In this document: positions 16,542 to 24,940 of the stretch, in pieces
How positions within the stretch are numbered: the first letter of the stretch is position 1
Layout of the letters: every line of letters starts with the position of its first letter
Source of the DNA: UBA6168 sp041741095
GTDB lineage: Bacteria > Bacteroidota > Bacteroidia > Chitinophagales > Saprospiraceae
Length of the DNA: 64,000 nucleotides
Direction of reading: 5' to 3'
Assembly: GCA_041741095.1 (NCBI GenBank)
Contig: JBGSKQ010000087.1
Coordinates: 1-64,000, forward strand
Made by a program: the position numbers and the translations under genes
The notes under the pieces: model-generated
Told to the model about the DNA's origin: nothing
Database searches by the model: none
The model's input: only the letters and a program-made list of their open reading frames with translations

Positions 16542-16561
16542 TGCCTGCCGTCAGGCAGGCA
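16542..16561. repeat. REP-like palindrome
   Basis: TGCCTGCC (16542-16549) and GGCAGGCA (16554-16561) form a perfect 8-bp stem with a GTCA loop between the Dabb and aminopeptidase P genes. It resembles a short interspersed GC-rich palindrome. It could also act in transcript ending, but no T-run follows. Confidence 0.55.
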
Positions 16562-16574
16562 TCGGATATTAATG

Positions 16575-16985
16575 TCAAACATCCACCGAGTCGTACACGA
16601 TGACTTTGCTCCACAAGTGGGAACATTCTTCAATAAATTTCAAGTGATCGGGATCCACCTGATAGGCATCCTGGTCGGCGGCACTCTTGAAAGTGGTCAG
16701 CCAGGAAACGCCGTAACTGTTGTCCACTACCTCCCTGGGCGTACTGGCGGGTTTGCCGATGTGAAAGGAATGGAGCATTTTGACCTTCGACAATTTGCGC
16801 AAGCCTTCGACCAACTGGGCCACATCGGCGGCGTTGCCGGGGTTTTTCATCCAAAAATAAACGTGGTGGATAAAGATGTTTTTCATGCCTTTTGGTTTGA
16901 TGTCCAATGGATTGGCCAATGCCAAAGGCAAAGTTGCGGAATAGCTGGCCGTAGTGAGGAATTCACGGCGGGATTGTTTTTTCAT
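16575..16985 (-). CDS. Dabb (stress-responsive A/B barrel) domain protein with Tat-like signal
   Basis: 136 residues. The N-terminus MKKQSRREFLTTASYSATL has an SRREFL twin-arginine-type motif followed by a hydrophobic stretch, so export by Tat is likely. The remainder is a Dabb ferredoxin-like barrel: FIHHVYFWMKNPGNAADV, FHIGKPAS and DQDAYQVDPDHLKFIEECSHLW. Dabb proteins dimerise; some are enzymes such as olivetolic acid cyclase, but most have unknown roles. It lies 26 bases downstream of the M1 peptidase region on the opposite side of an intergenic gap and is on the same strand, so co-transcription from 19491 is possible. Confidence 0.82.
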   Translation of the reverse strand: MKKQSRREFLTTASYSATLPLALANPLDIKPKGMKNIFIHHVYFWMKNPGNAADVAQLVEGLRKLSKVKMLHSFHIGKPASTPREVVDNSYGVSWLTTFKSAADQDAYQVDPDHLKFIEECSHLWSKVIVYDSVDV

Positions 16986-17010
16986 TTTGTAAAATTTCTT
17001 GAGTGAGGTT

Positions 17011-19491
17011 TTATTGTTTTAGCAATTTGATGGTCGTGGAAGCTCCGCCCGCCTTGTCACCGGCTTTCACCAAATACATGCCCGGCGGCAAATCGTGTAC
17101 GTCCATTTGATGGAGGAAAAAGCCGTCTCCTGTTTTTATTTCTGCTTGTTTGAGCAGTTTGCCCACCATGTCGAACACGGCCAGGCTGACTTTACCTGCA
17201 CCAGGCACCAGGCCAGTGATTTGGAAAGAATGGCCTGTTGGGTTGGGAAAAATTTCGGCCTGAGCTACTGGTTTTTCTACTTCTATCAATGAAGTGGCAA
17301 GCGGCAAATCACCATTGGCAAAAGCATAATCGCCGGGCAGCATGGTGTCCACTCGGATAAAGCCCTGGCCATCGTTGGGCGAGAGGGGCACTTTTTTATA
17401 AAAAGGATAATGCGTCCAGGCATCGCCCGGCTTCGCCCGCCAAATCAAGATAAGGCTGTCCTCTGTGTTTTGGGTGAGGTTGTAGTCAAAATCGTTGGGC
17501 CCGCCCCCGTCGTATTCGAGCAGGCATTTGGCTTTAAAGCCTTCGGGCAGTATGCCGCCCAAGCGCCAGAAATGCCCACTTGATACCGTTACCCCTTCCA
17601 CTTCCGGCCCTACCGGATCGGAACCTGCCCAGTAGTGTACCAGGCTGACCATCGCAGAATCGGCAGGCAGGTTTTTTATTTCAAAATTGCCAACATTGGC
17701 AAAAGGCATAGAGACGGCCCCCGTTTCTTTAACCACTTTCCTGGATTGTGTACGGGCCAGGTTGAGCAGGTTGTCGTCGTTCAATAGCTGCCAAACCGGC
17801 TGGAATGGCACAGTCAATTCGGCACTGCCGAACTCTCCCGACATGGTGAATTGGGTCGTGTAAGTATTCCAGCTTTCATCAAAAAAAGTAATGCTCACGG
17901 GGGCGTTGGTATGGAAATGGGGCGCTGCCCGCAGCTTTTGCTGCACATGCACGGTGGCTTTCCATTGTTCGGGGATGGGCGTTGGTTCAATTTTAACGGA
18001 ATCCAGTTCGTAGCAGGCAAAGCCTGGGCTAAAAATCCAATCCTCAAAAAAAGAGGTCATGTCAACGCCTGTGGCGGCAGTAAGCTGATCCCGAAACAAC
18101 TCTGCGTCAACGGATTCGTACTTGAAGGTTTCCAAAATGGAAGTCATGCCTTTTGAAAAAAGCGTATCGCCAAGATAGCCCCGCAGGTTGTGCATCATGG
18201 AAGCGCCTTTGTGGTAAGTGGTTGTTCCGTAAGTGTGTTCGTAGGGGATGCCCGACAGCGGCCAAAAACCATCATCGTCCTGGTGGGCATTTCGCAGCAC
18301 GTCGTCGTGGTGGTTGTCTTTTACTTGATCCATAAAAGCCTCTTTTCCAAACTTGTATTCTGTAAAAAGATGGGCTGAATATTCGGCATTGCCTTCCTTA
18401 ATCCACATGTTTTCCGGACAACTCAAAGTTGTGACATTCCCCCACCAATGGTGGCCGAGTTCGTGGGCCATCAGCCTGTTCATGTTAAAAGACGGGCCAC
18501 CACCTAAGCTAGTGACAGGATAGGCAATCAAAGATGCGTGTTCCATTGCGCCCAATTGGGTTATTACGTACCCGACTTGTTCCCAAATATAGGGGCCGAA
18601 CCAAGATTCGAGGGCATCCACAGCATCGCCCAAGTACGAGAAGTCGTTTTTTACTTTAGTGGTATCACCGGGCTTGGCCACCAAAAGGATGGGGTATGTG
18701 CCAAATTGCCCTGTATGCGTTCGGTTGATTTCGGCATAATTGGAAGCGGCCACGCCGACGAGATAGGTTGGCAGTGGTTGGTTCATGCGGTACTGGCGCA
18801 GTGCCTGTCCACCGCCAAGGTCGGTCTCGCCTAGGAATTTGCCGATGGCGTAGCCCTTTCTGCCGTCATTGGTGACGATGTTGATGTCGTAGGTAGCACG
18901 TTCCACAAAATTGTCGAAACAGGGGTGCCAACTACGGCCAAAATTGTAAGGGTTGGAAGTAAGGCCGATGCCGAGGTTGTAGGCATAGCCATTGGTAAAA
19001 GAAAATCCGCCCCAATAGTTGTCGGGCGTGGGCTTGCCGTGGTAATAGACAACGACCTCCGCCGTATCGCCCACGTTTACAAGCGTGGGGAGGTGGATAT
19101 TCAACAACGGGTCGTCATAATCAAAAGCCAAGTGGTTGTCCTGCATTTTGACGGAATCTACCGACAAGTTGAGCAGGTCGAGTGGCAGGGCTTCGATTCC
19201 ATCCATTTTTGCCGTAAAAGTCACTTCGCAGGAAGCAAATATCATTTGCTGGGTAAACTGCGTGATGTCCAAATCAATGGCGTAGTTTAGCACGTCAATG
19301 CTATCGCTGCGGGCGTTGCTGCCGCACTCAGAGGAGGTTTCCATGAGTTGGATTGCCTCTACGGGAATTTTGCCTTTTGTGAAGTGGCAACCGTGCATCT
19401 CATGGCCCTCATCGGCAGGCTGCGCAAAAAGGGCAACTGAAAAAAACAAAAGGGCGAACAGGGAGAAAAAATGGCGTATTTGTGCGGTCAT
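17011..19491 (-). CDS. M1 family metallopeptidase with T9SS sorting domain
   Basis: 826 residues with a signal peptide (cleavage near LFAQP). An N-terminal beta domain is followed by the M1 catalytic core: zinc motif HELGHHWWGN (His343, His347) and Glu366 in WIKEGNAEY, exactly the HExxH-x18-E spacing. The exopeptidase motif normally GAMEN reads GAMEH (314-318). After the core come beta-rich regions and a C-terminal type IX sorting domain (FPNPTGHSFQ ... LPPGMYLVK) that directs the protein to the surface or outside. It would cleave N-terminal residues or peptides extracellularly. The Asn-to-His change may alter N-terminus recognition. Confidence 0.9.
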   Translation of the reverse strand: MTAQIRHFFSLFALLFFSVALFAQPADEGHEMHGCHFTKGKIPVEAIQLMETSSECGSNARSDSIDVLNYAIDLDITQFTQQMIFASCEVTFTAKMDGIEALPLDLLNLSVDSVKMQDNHLAFDYDDPLLNIHLPTLVNVGDTAEVVVYYHGKPTPDNYWGGFSFTNGYAYNLGIGLTSNPYNFGRSWHPCFDNFVERATYDINIVTNDGRKGYAIGKFLGETDLGGGQALRQYRMNQPLPTYLVGVAASNYAEINRTHTGQFGTYPILLVAKPGDTTKVKNDFSYLGDAVDALESWFGPYIWEQVGYVITQLGAMEHASLIAYPVTSLGGGPSFNMNRLMAHELGHHWWGNVTTLSCPENMWIKEGNAEYSAHLFTEYKFGKEAFMDQVKDNHHDDVLRNAHQDDDGFWPLSGIPYEHTYGTTTYHKGASMMHNLRGYLGDTLFSKGMTSILETFKYESVDAELFRDQLTAATGVDMTSFFEDWIFSPGFACYELDSVKIEPTPIPEQWKATVHVQQKLRAAPHFHTNAPVSITFFDESWNTYTTQFTMSGEFGSAELTVPFQPVWQLLNDDNLLNLARTQSRKVVKETGAVSMPFANVGNFEIKNLPADSAMVSLVHYWAGSDPVGPEVEGVTVSSGHFWRLGGILPEGFKAKCLLEYDGGGPNDFDYNLTQNTEDSLILIWRAKPGDAWTHYPFYKKVPLSPNDGQGFIRVDTMLPGDYAFANGDLPLATSLIEVEKPVAQAEIFPNPTGHSFQITGLVPGAGKVSLAVFDMVGKLLKQAEIKTGDGFFLHQMDVHDLPPGMYLVKAGDKAGGASTTIKLLKQ

Positions 19492-19707
19492 ATTTGTTAA
19501 ATTTTAAGATAGACTGCCAAAATAGGGCGCTGTGGCGAGTGGGCAAAAACTTTCCCCTGTTTTTGCTAAAAATGTCAAGTCAGGCATAGTGCCTTGGGTG
19601 ATCTTTGTCAATCGCTTGTTTGAATTTGATCAATGAACTTTCACCTGATTGTCCCTTTTATTTGAGACAAAAATCCCTTTTCATAACATTTAACCAAACA
19701 AGGCAAC

Positions 19708-20016
19708 ATGACCAATCAAATCCAATTTGTAAACATGAAAACCCATGAGCTACTGGAAGCTCAGGTCAACGAAAAACTCAAAAAACTGGAAAGCAAATTC
19801 GAATGGATCATCAGCGCCCGGATTATTTTCAAAATAGAAAAATCAACGGACAGCCAAAAGGACAAGGTGTTTGAAATTGACCTCAGCGTGCCTGGGCCGA
19901 ATATTTTCAGCAAAACTTATGGCGAAAACTTTGAATCGGCCATCGCTGAAGGCTTCAACGATGTGGAAAAGCTGCTGAAGAAGCACAAAGACAAAATGTA
20001 CAAAAGCATAAGGTAG
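19708..20016 (+). CDS. hpf: Ribosome hibernation promoting factor, short form
   Basis: 102 residues matching the HPF/RaiA ribosome-associated family: the beta1 strand IQFVNMKTHELLEAQVNEKL, a KLESKFEWIISARIIFKIE segment, and a C-terminal helix GFNDVEKLLKKHKDKMYK rich in basic residues. It binds the decoding centre of the 30S subunit in slow-growing cells to protect idle ribosomes. It lacks the C-terminal dimerisation domain of long HPF, so it would work like the short form. It is single and followed by a hairpin. Confidence 0.9.
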   Translation: MTNQIQFVNMKTHELLEAQVNEKLKKLESKFEWIISARIIFKIEKSTDSQKDKVFEIDLSVPGPNIFSKTYGENFESAIAEGFNDVEKLLKKHKDKMYKSIR

Positions 20017-20030
20017 GGCGTGAGGTTAGT

Positions 20031-20054
20031 GCGGGAACCTTGCTTTATTCCCGC
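20031..20054 (+). terminator. Hairpin after hpf, possible terminator
   Basis: GCGGGAA (20031-20037) pairs perfectly with TTCCCGC (20048-20054). No clear T-run follows, so terminator activity is uncertain. Confidence 0.3.
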
Positions 20055-20104
20055 CCCGGCGGCAACTAAGGGGATGGTCTTGCGGTCATTTTTATCTTTA
20101 CCTC

Positions 20105-23100
20105 ATGGTGAAATGCCCGCATACCCTGCTGTTGTTTTTTTTGTTGAAATACACTGTCCTTTTTGGGCAAAATTTCCCTATTAAATTTAGGCACATAGCT
20201 GTGGAAGACGGCCTTTCGCAGGGCAACGCCAGTTGCCTGATGAAAGACAGCCGGGGCTTTTTGTGGGTTGGTACGCAGGATGGCTTGAATTGCTTCGACG
20301 GCTACTCCTTCCGCCATTTTCAACACGAACCCGGCAACCCGGCCAGCCTGAGCAACAACTACGTTTGGTGCCTTTTGGAAGACAGCCAGGAAGATATTTG
20401 GGTCGGCACTTTCGATGGCACCATCTGCCGTTTCGACCGAGAAACGGAAACTTTTAAAAGCTTTCCCTTAGCAGGGCCTGCGCAGCCAGCCGAGGCCGGC
20501 AATGCGGTGCGCTCCATGTGCGAATTTCCAAAAGGAACCCTCTGGCTGGGCGCCGACAAAGGGATTTGGTCTTTGGACATCAAAACGCAGGAGTTAAAGA
20601 AAAAACAATTTCGAGCTGAGGGTGCAGCAACTTTTGAATTGGAAAATGTGGTGGCCCTGCAACCCATGCCCGATCGCCAAATGCTGGCCGCTGCTGCCCA
20701 AGGGCTTTTCCATATAAACCTCCATACCAGTAAAATCAAGCCTGTAAAATTGGGAGCGCCCCTCACAGCCGCTACGGCCATTGTGCCAGTGGCAGCCGAT
20801 CTTTTTTGGATAGGCACTCAAGGCGGGCTATTTCAGGTGAAATATTTTCCCAAAAATGATTCCCTGGCAATGGCTGTACATTATTCGCAGCAAGCGAAGA
20901 ACTCAAATACACTTCCTTCCAACATCATAAATTCCCTTTTTTATGATGGAAAAGGTGTCCTCTGGATTGGCACCAATGAAGGTCTGTGCCGATTTGATTC
21001 AAACGGTTTTTCCAATTTTCAGCATGAAGAAGCGAATCCCCATTCTTTGGTCAACGACCTGGTTTTCAGTATTTTGGAAGTGGAGCCGGGCCTGATGTGG
21101 ACGGGCACGAGGGAAGGTATCAGTGTGTTTTCCAACCAAGCGCCGACCTTTCAAAACCTCAGTTTTGAAGGGACAAACGGAGGGCTTTGTTCCGATGCCG
21201 TTTTGGGTATGCTGGAAGACCGGGAAGGCAATGTATGGATCGGCACACGCAAAGGGCTGACCCGTATTGGCCATTTTTCTGGAGGAAAAGAACAGTGGGA
21301 AATCGAGTGCCTTACGCCCGCCAGTACGCCCTCCATGCCTTTCGATTATGTGATTAATTTATTCCAAAACCCAGATGGCACTATCTGGTGTGCATTCCGC
21401 CGCCAGGGTTTTGCCATGTTGAAAAAGGATAATAGCGGGAAATGGTTTTTTCAAGCAGAACATGCGCTGAAAGACATATTGGGCGGTGCGGGCGTGAACA
21501 CAATGCTGTTTGATGATGATAAAGTTTGGCTTGGCACTCCCGGCCTCGGATTAGTGGAGTGGAACCAGAGAAAAGGCGGGTACGAGGTTTTTGCCGATGA
21601 TGGAAATTCCAGCCTAAAACACAACTATATTTTTTGCCTGAAAGAAGACAGCCAAGGGCGCTTGTGGCTGGGCGCTGCCAATGGCGGCTTGTGTTGGTTT
21701 GACAAAAAAACCAAGGCTTTCACTTGCTATGTGCAGGATGATGCCAATGCACATAGTATCAGCAGCAATATGGTGCTTTCTATTTTTGAGGATAGCCAGC
21801 AGCGACTGTGGGCCTGTACGGCCAACGGCCTGAACCTGATGGAGCAGGAAGGCCGCTTCCGCCGTTTTTTCAAAAAAGACGGCCTGCCAAATGATGTGGT
21901 GTACGGTATGCTGGAAGACGGCGAAGGCAACCTTTGGGCAAGCACCAACCGGGGGCTTTCAAAAATCAACTTTCAAAATGGCGTTTTCAAAACACAAAAT
22001 TTTACTGCTACAGATGGGTTGCCGGGCAATGAGTTCAACCAGCATTCCTTTTTAAAAATCCGGGATGGCAAGCTGCTTTTCGGCGGCACGGGAGGCCTGA
22101 CTATTTTTGACCCGAAGGCAATACGGCCCAATACCTATATGCCGCCTGTTGTGCTGACCGATTTTCAATTGTTTGGCCAATCCCAAGGCATCGGCGGTGT
22201 TTTAAAAAAGGCCATCAATGAAACGGAGGAAATCACGCTGCCCCATCACCAGAATTTTATCGCCCTGGAATTTGCCGCCTTGGGTTTTAGCCAAATAGAA
22301 AATATCGAATATGCCTACATGCTGGAGGGTTTGGACGTGGATTGGGTACGGGCAGGAAACAGGCGTTTCGCCAGCTATCCCAAGTTGCCGCCAGGAAATT
22401 ATGTGTTTAAAATAAAAGCCGCCAACCACGACGGCATTTGGAGCAAGACACCTAAAATATTGAAAATCAACGTACTGCCTCCCTGGTGGCGCACTTGGTG
22501 GGCTTATCTTTTGTATGTCTTGGGAATTGGAACTGCCGTCTTTTCCATTTTCAAATTTAGGGTGGAAGCTGTTCGCCGGATTGAACAGGCTAAGGTGGTT
22601 GAACGGGAGCGTTTTCGGGAGCGGATGGCCCGTGATTTCCACGATGAGGCAGGCAACAAGATCACCAAAATGTCCCTGTTGACTGAAATTGTCAGGCGAC
22701 AATTGGGCAGCAGTACAACCTTTGAACCTTTGCTGGCGCAAATGGAGGAAAACATCCAGGAACTGCGTGCCGGGATGCGTGATTTTATTTGGGTGCTCGA
22801 TCCGGTGAATGACAACCTTTACGATACGCTGATACGCTTGAAGGATTTTGGCAATGGCCTTTTTGTCTATTCAAGTACTCATTTCACCACAGAAGGTATC
22901 CATGAAACGATGCGCACCGTGCCGATTGACGGCAGTCAACGCCGCCACTTGTTGCTGATTTTTAAAGAAGCCATGAACAACTGCGTGAAATATGCCGAAG
23001 CCGATGAAGCTATTCTTTCTGTCAAAAAGCAGGATGATTTGCTCGAATTGCGGTTCAGCGACAATGGAAATGGTTTCGATTTGGAAAAAACAAGCGGCGG

Positions 23101-23212
23101 AAATGGGCTGAAAAATATGAAGGCAAGGGTGGAGAAAATGGGCGGGGATTTTTCAATACAATCAGAACCGGGAGGAGGCACGACGGTAATTTGGACATTC
23201 AAGACTTCATGA
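20105..23212 (+). CDS. Two-component sensor kinase with Reg_prop/Y_Y_Y periplasmic sensor
   Basis: 1035 residues. After a signal peptide comes a large two-component-regulator beta-propeller region built of Reg_prop repeats (for example DSRGFLWVGTQDGLNCFD and EGNVWIGTRKGLTRIG) to about residue 660. A Y_Y_Y domain (about 700-790) follows, then one membrane helix (WWAYLLYVLGIGTAVFSIF), a HisKA_3 dimerisation domain with RMARDFHDEAGNKITKMSLL, and HATPase_c with EAMNNCVKYA, FSDNGNGFDL and NGLKNMKARVEKMGG. The HisKA_3 type pairs with NarL/LuxR regulators, and such a regulator starts at 24197 on the same strand. Between them lies a reversed toxin-antitoxin module. The propeller may sense glycans or other periplasmic ligands (inference). 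Confidence 0.93.
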   Translation: MVKCPHTLLLFFLLKYTVLFGQNFPIKFRHIAVEDGLSQGNASCLMKDSRGFLWVGTQDGLNCFDGYSFRHFQHEPGNPASLSNNYVWCLLEDSQEDIWVGTFDGTICRFDRETETFKSFPLAGPAQPAEAGNAVRSMCEFPKGTLWLGADKGIWSLDIKTQELKKKQFRAEGAATFELENVVALQPMPDRQMLAAAAQGLFHINLHTSKIKPVKLGAPLTAATAIVPVAADLFWIGTQGGLFQVKYFPKNDSLAMAVHYSQQAKNSNTLPSNIINSLFYDGKGVLWIGTNEGLCRFDSNGFSNFQHEEANPHSLVNDLVFSILEVEPGLMWTGTREGISVFSNQAPTFQNLSFEGTNGGLCSDAVLGMLEDREGNVWIGTRKGLTRIGHFSGGKEQWEIECLTPASTPSMPFDYVINLFQNPDGTIWCAFRRQGFAMLKKDNSGKWFFQAEHALKDILGGAGVNTMLFDDDKVWLGTPGLGLVEWNQRKGGYEVFADDGNSSLKHNYIFCLKEDSQGRLWLGAANGGLCWFDKKTKAFTCYVQDDANAHSISSNMVLSIFEDSQQRLWACTANGLNLMEQEGRFRRFFKKDGLPNDVVYGMLEDGEGNLWASTNRGLSKINFQNGVFKTQNFTATDGLPGNEFNQHSFLKIRDGKLLFGGTGGLTIFDPKAIRPNTYMPPVVLTDFQLFGQSQGIGGVLKKAINETEEITLPHHQNFIALEFAALGFSQIENIEYAYMLEGLDVDWVRAGNRRFASYPKLPPGNYVFKIKAANHDGIWSKTPKILKINVLPPWWRTWWAYLLYVLGIGTAVFSIFKFRVEAVRRIEQAKVVERERFRERMARDFHDEAGNKITKMSLLTEIVRRQLGSSTTFEPLLAQMEENIQELRAGMRDFIWVLDPVNDNLYDTLIRLKDFGNGLFVYSSTHFTTEGIHETMRTVPIDGSQRRHLLLIFKEAMNNCVKYAEADEAILSVKKQDDLLELRFSDNGNGFDLEKTSGGNGLKNMKARVEKMGGDFSIQSEPGGGTTVIWTFKTS

Positions 23213-23674
23213 ATCTTTTATAAAATCCTCAATATCAATTTGGTTAAGCTTAAAAAAGGTGCCCTCCAAGTGGTCAAAATCATGATCAGTAGTAACCAAG
23301 GTGGCATTGGCGGCATGGGCTGTTGCTGCAATCCAAACGTCGTTTTTGCCCATGTTGCGGGAGGTCATGCGTTGAGGCAGCGGGTTTTCCGGGAGTTTGC
23401 CTTGGGAATAGGCGTCAATGCGGGCGTAGGCGGAGATGATGCTACGGGCTTTGATGGGTAAGATGACAAGCCGATTCAAAAACTGATTCATCTCATTCAC
23501 TTTACGAGTTCCCCAAGAACGTTGAAGGGCAATGGAATAATTTCTCCTTCCGTTACTACTGAAATAAAAAGTTGGTTGGCGGCCAGTTGGAAAGTATGTC
23601 TGAAATAGTCTTCAAAAGACTGTTTATTAAGCGTATGGATGGACAAGAATATTGGTGTCAAGGATATATTTCAT
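23207..23674 (-). pseudogene. Frameshifted PIN-domain toxin (VapC-like)
   Basis: Starting at ATG 23674, which overlaps the antitoxin stop, the frame reads MKYILDTNILVH and then stops. A tandem CCATCCAT (a 4-base duplication, 23637-23644 region) shifts the frame; reading past it gives TLNKQSFEDYFRHTF and LFISVVTEGEI. Near the ATTATTCC stretch a second shift of one base returns to the original frame, giving SIALQRSWGTRKVNEM and the intact C-terminal half (KNDVWIAATAHAANATLVTTDHDFDHL). Joined, this is a normal PIN toxin of about 155 residues with its Asp/Glu catalytic set. As read, no full-length RNase can be made. Sequencing error at two sites is the main alternative. Confidence 0.8.
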
Positions 23675-24000
23675 TTGTCGTTTTTCAAAAGTTCAACTAA
23701 TTCTTCAAAATTTTCATCATTCCAGATATTGCGATCCCGGTTTTTAAAAAAATCGGAAAGCTTCTGAGGATCATACCCTTGCTCTTTTGAAATAGCGTCC
23801 AAATCAAGATGGTCCGGCATGGGCTGCTTGGCCAGTGTCAGCCATTCCGGTTCTGGCTCCTCCACGAGGGAAGGGGCATTCCCGTTCTTGCCATTTTTGA
23901 TTTCCTGACGAAGGAATTTTTTCAATTTTTCGATGAGCCGTTCGCTTTCAATGTCGGCTATCATTTTGATAAGTTCAATTTTGCTTGCTTGTATATCCAT
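23671..24000 (-). CDS. Antitoxin of a VapBC-like module
   Basis: 109 residues: an N-terminal helical region (KIELIKMIADIESERLIEKL) of the type seen in Bacteroidota antitoxins paired with PIN toxins, and a C-terminal acidic region (SDFFKNRDRNIWNDENFEEL) that probably wraps and neutralises the toxin. It is cytosolic. The stop codon overlaps the toxin ATG (ATGA), the usual coupling of such modules. The reading frame is intact while the toxin is broken, so it may now be decaying or act as an orphan regulator. The pair lies antisense between a sensor kinase and its regulator. Confidence 0.72.
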   Translation of the reverse strand: MDIQASKIELIKMIADIESERLIEKLKKFLRQEIKNGKNGNAPSLVEEPEPEWLTLAKQPMPDHLDLDAISKEQGYDPQKLSDFFKNRDRNIWNDENFEELVELLKNDK

Positions 24001-24135
24001 CCGTTATGGTTTTTGATGTTCAAAAGTACAGAAATTTCCCATAACCCTGTTTTGGCAAAACCACCCAAATGGGTAATTGAACACCCAGTAGGAAAAGGTT
24101 ATTTTTGGCCAAATCCTGCAAAATGGGATTTGAGA

Positions 24136-24175
24136 GAAAATGGAAATTGAGAAATTAGGTTCAATTTTCATTTTC
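24136..24175. repeat. Low-complexity palindromic spacer upstream of the response regulator
   Basis: GAAAATGGAAATTG (24136-24149) pairs with CAATTTTCATTTTC (24162-24175), with one G-U pair. It shares GAAATTGAGAAATT with a second spacer at 57982-57995 upstream of the sugar aminotransferase. Confidence 0.55.
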
Positions 24176-24196
24176 CAGATTTCCCAATTTCAACAA

Positions 24197-24820
24197 ATGT
24201 CCATCCGTGTAGCCATCATAGAAGACGACCACGACATCCGCCAACTGATGCAGCTCATCATTGACGGCTCGCCAGGCTTTTTGTGCAAGCAAGCTTTCGC
24301 CGACTGCGAATCCGGCATTCCGGCATTGCTTAAAGACAAACCCGATGTGGTGCTGATGGATATTGACCTTCCCGGAATGTCGGGAATCGAAGGTGTTGCA
24401 AGGCTGAGGGAAGGAAGCCCTACCCTGAACATTGTCATGCTCACCGTGCATGAAGACGGCGATTCGGTGTTCGATTCTTTGTGTGCAGGCGCAGTGGGCT
24501 ATTTGGTAAAAGGCTTGCCCCCGGTGCAGTTGTTGGATGCTATCAAGGATGCCCACGATGGCGGCTCGCCCATGAGCGCCGCCATTGCCCGCCGGGTGGT
24601 CCGCTCCTTCCAGCCCATTTTGCCCAACCCCCTTTCGGTTCGGGAAAACGAAGTGTTGAAAATGCTGTGCAATGGTGAAAACTACAAAACGATTGCCGAG
24701 GCGCTTTTTGTGAGTACCAATACTGTGAAGGCGCACATCAAAAATATTTATGAAAAACTACAGGTACACAACCGGGCGGAGGCGGTTGGCAAGGCATTGA
24801 AGCATCGCCTGGTGAAGTAA
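24197..24820 (+). CDS. NarL/LuxR-family response regulator
   Basis: 207 residues from ATG 24197; an upstream in-frame ATG at 24140 would read through the palindromic spacer. The receiver domain has IIEDDHD, phospho-acceptor Asp55 in VVLMDIDLPGMSG, MLTVHEDG and the LVKG lysine. The C-terminal LuxR-type HTH contains LSVRENEVLKMLCNGENYKTIAEAL and VSTNTVKAHIKNIYEKLQVHNRAEAV. It binds DNA when phosphorylated. The HisKA_3 kinase ending at 23212 is the likely partner; the intervening 984 bases hold a reversed toxin-antitoxin module. Confidence 0.94.
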   Translation: MSIRVAIIEDDHDIRQLMQLIIDGSPGFLCKQAFADCESGIPALLKDKPDVVLMDIDLPGMSGIEGVARLREGSPTLNIVMLTVHEDGDSVFDSLCAGAVGYLVKGLPPVQLLDAIKDAHDGGSPMSAAIARRVVRSFQPILPNPLSVRENEVLKMLCNGENYKTIAEALFVSTNTVKAHIKNIYEKLQVHNRAEAVGKALKHRLVK

Positions 24821-24839
24821 AAATCACCCAATTGGGCCA

Positions 24840-24870
24840 TTGACCTGCCATTATTTACCCTATAGTTTTG
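24840..24870 (+). promoter_or_regulatory. Bacteroidota promoter for the beta-propeller gene
   Basis: TTG at 24840-24842 (-33) and TAGTTTTG at 24863-24870 (-7) are separated by 20 bases, the spacing expected for the Bacteroidota primary sigma factor. The gene starts at 24941. Confidence 0.6.
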
Positions 24871-24940
24871 CCCCTGCTATTTTGCTGTTCTTGCCACTAT
24901 TTCTGACCCAAGCGTTTCTCCAAATTCTAAATTTTTTGCC

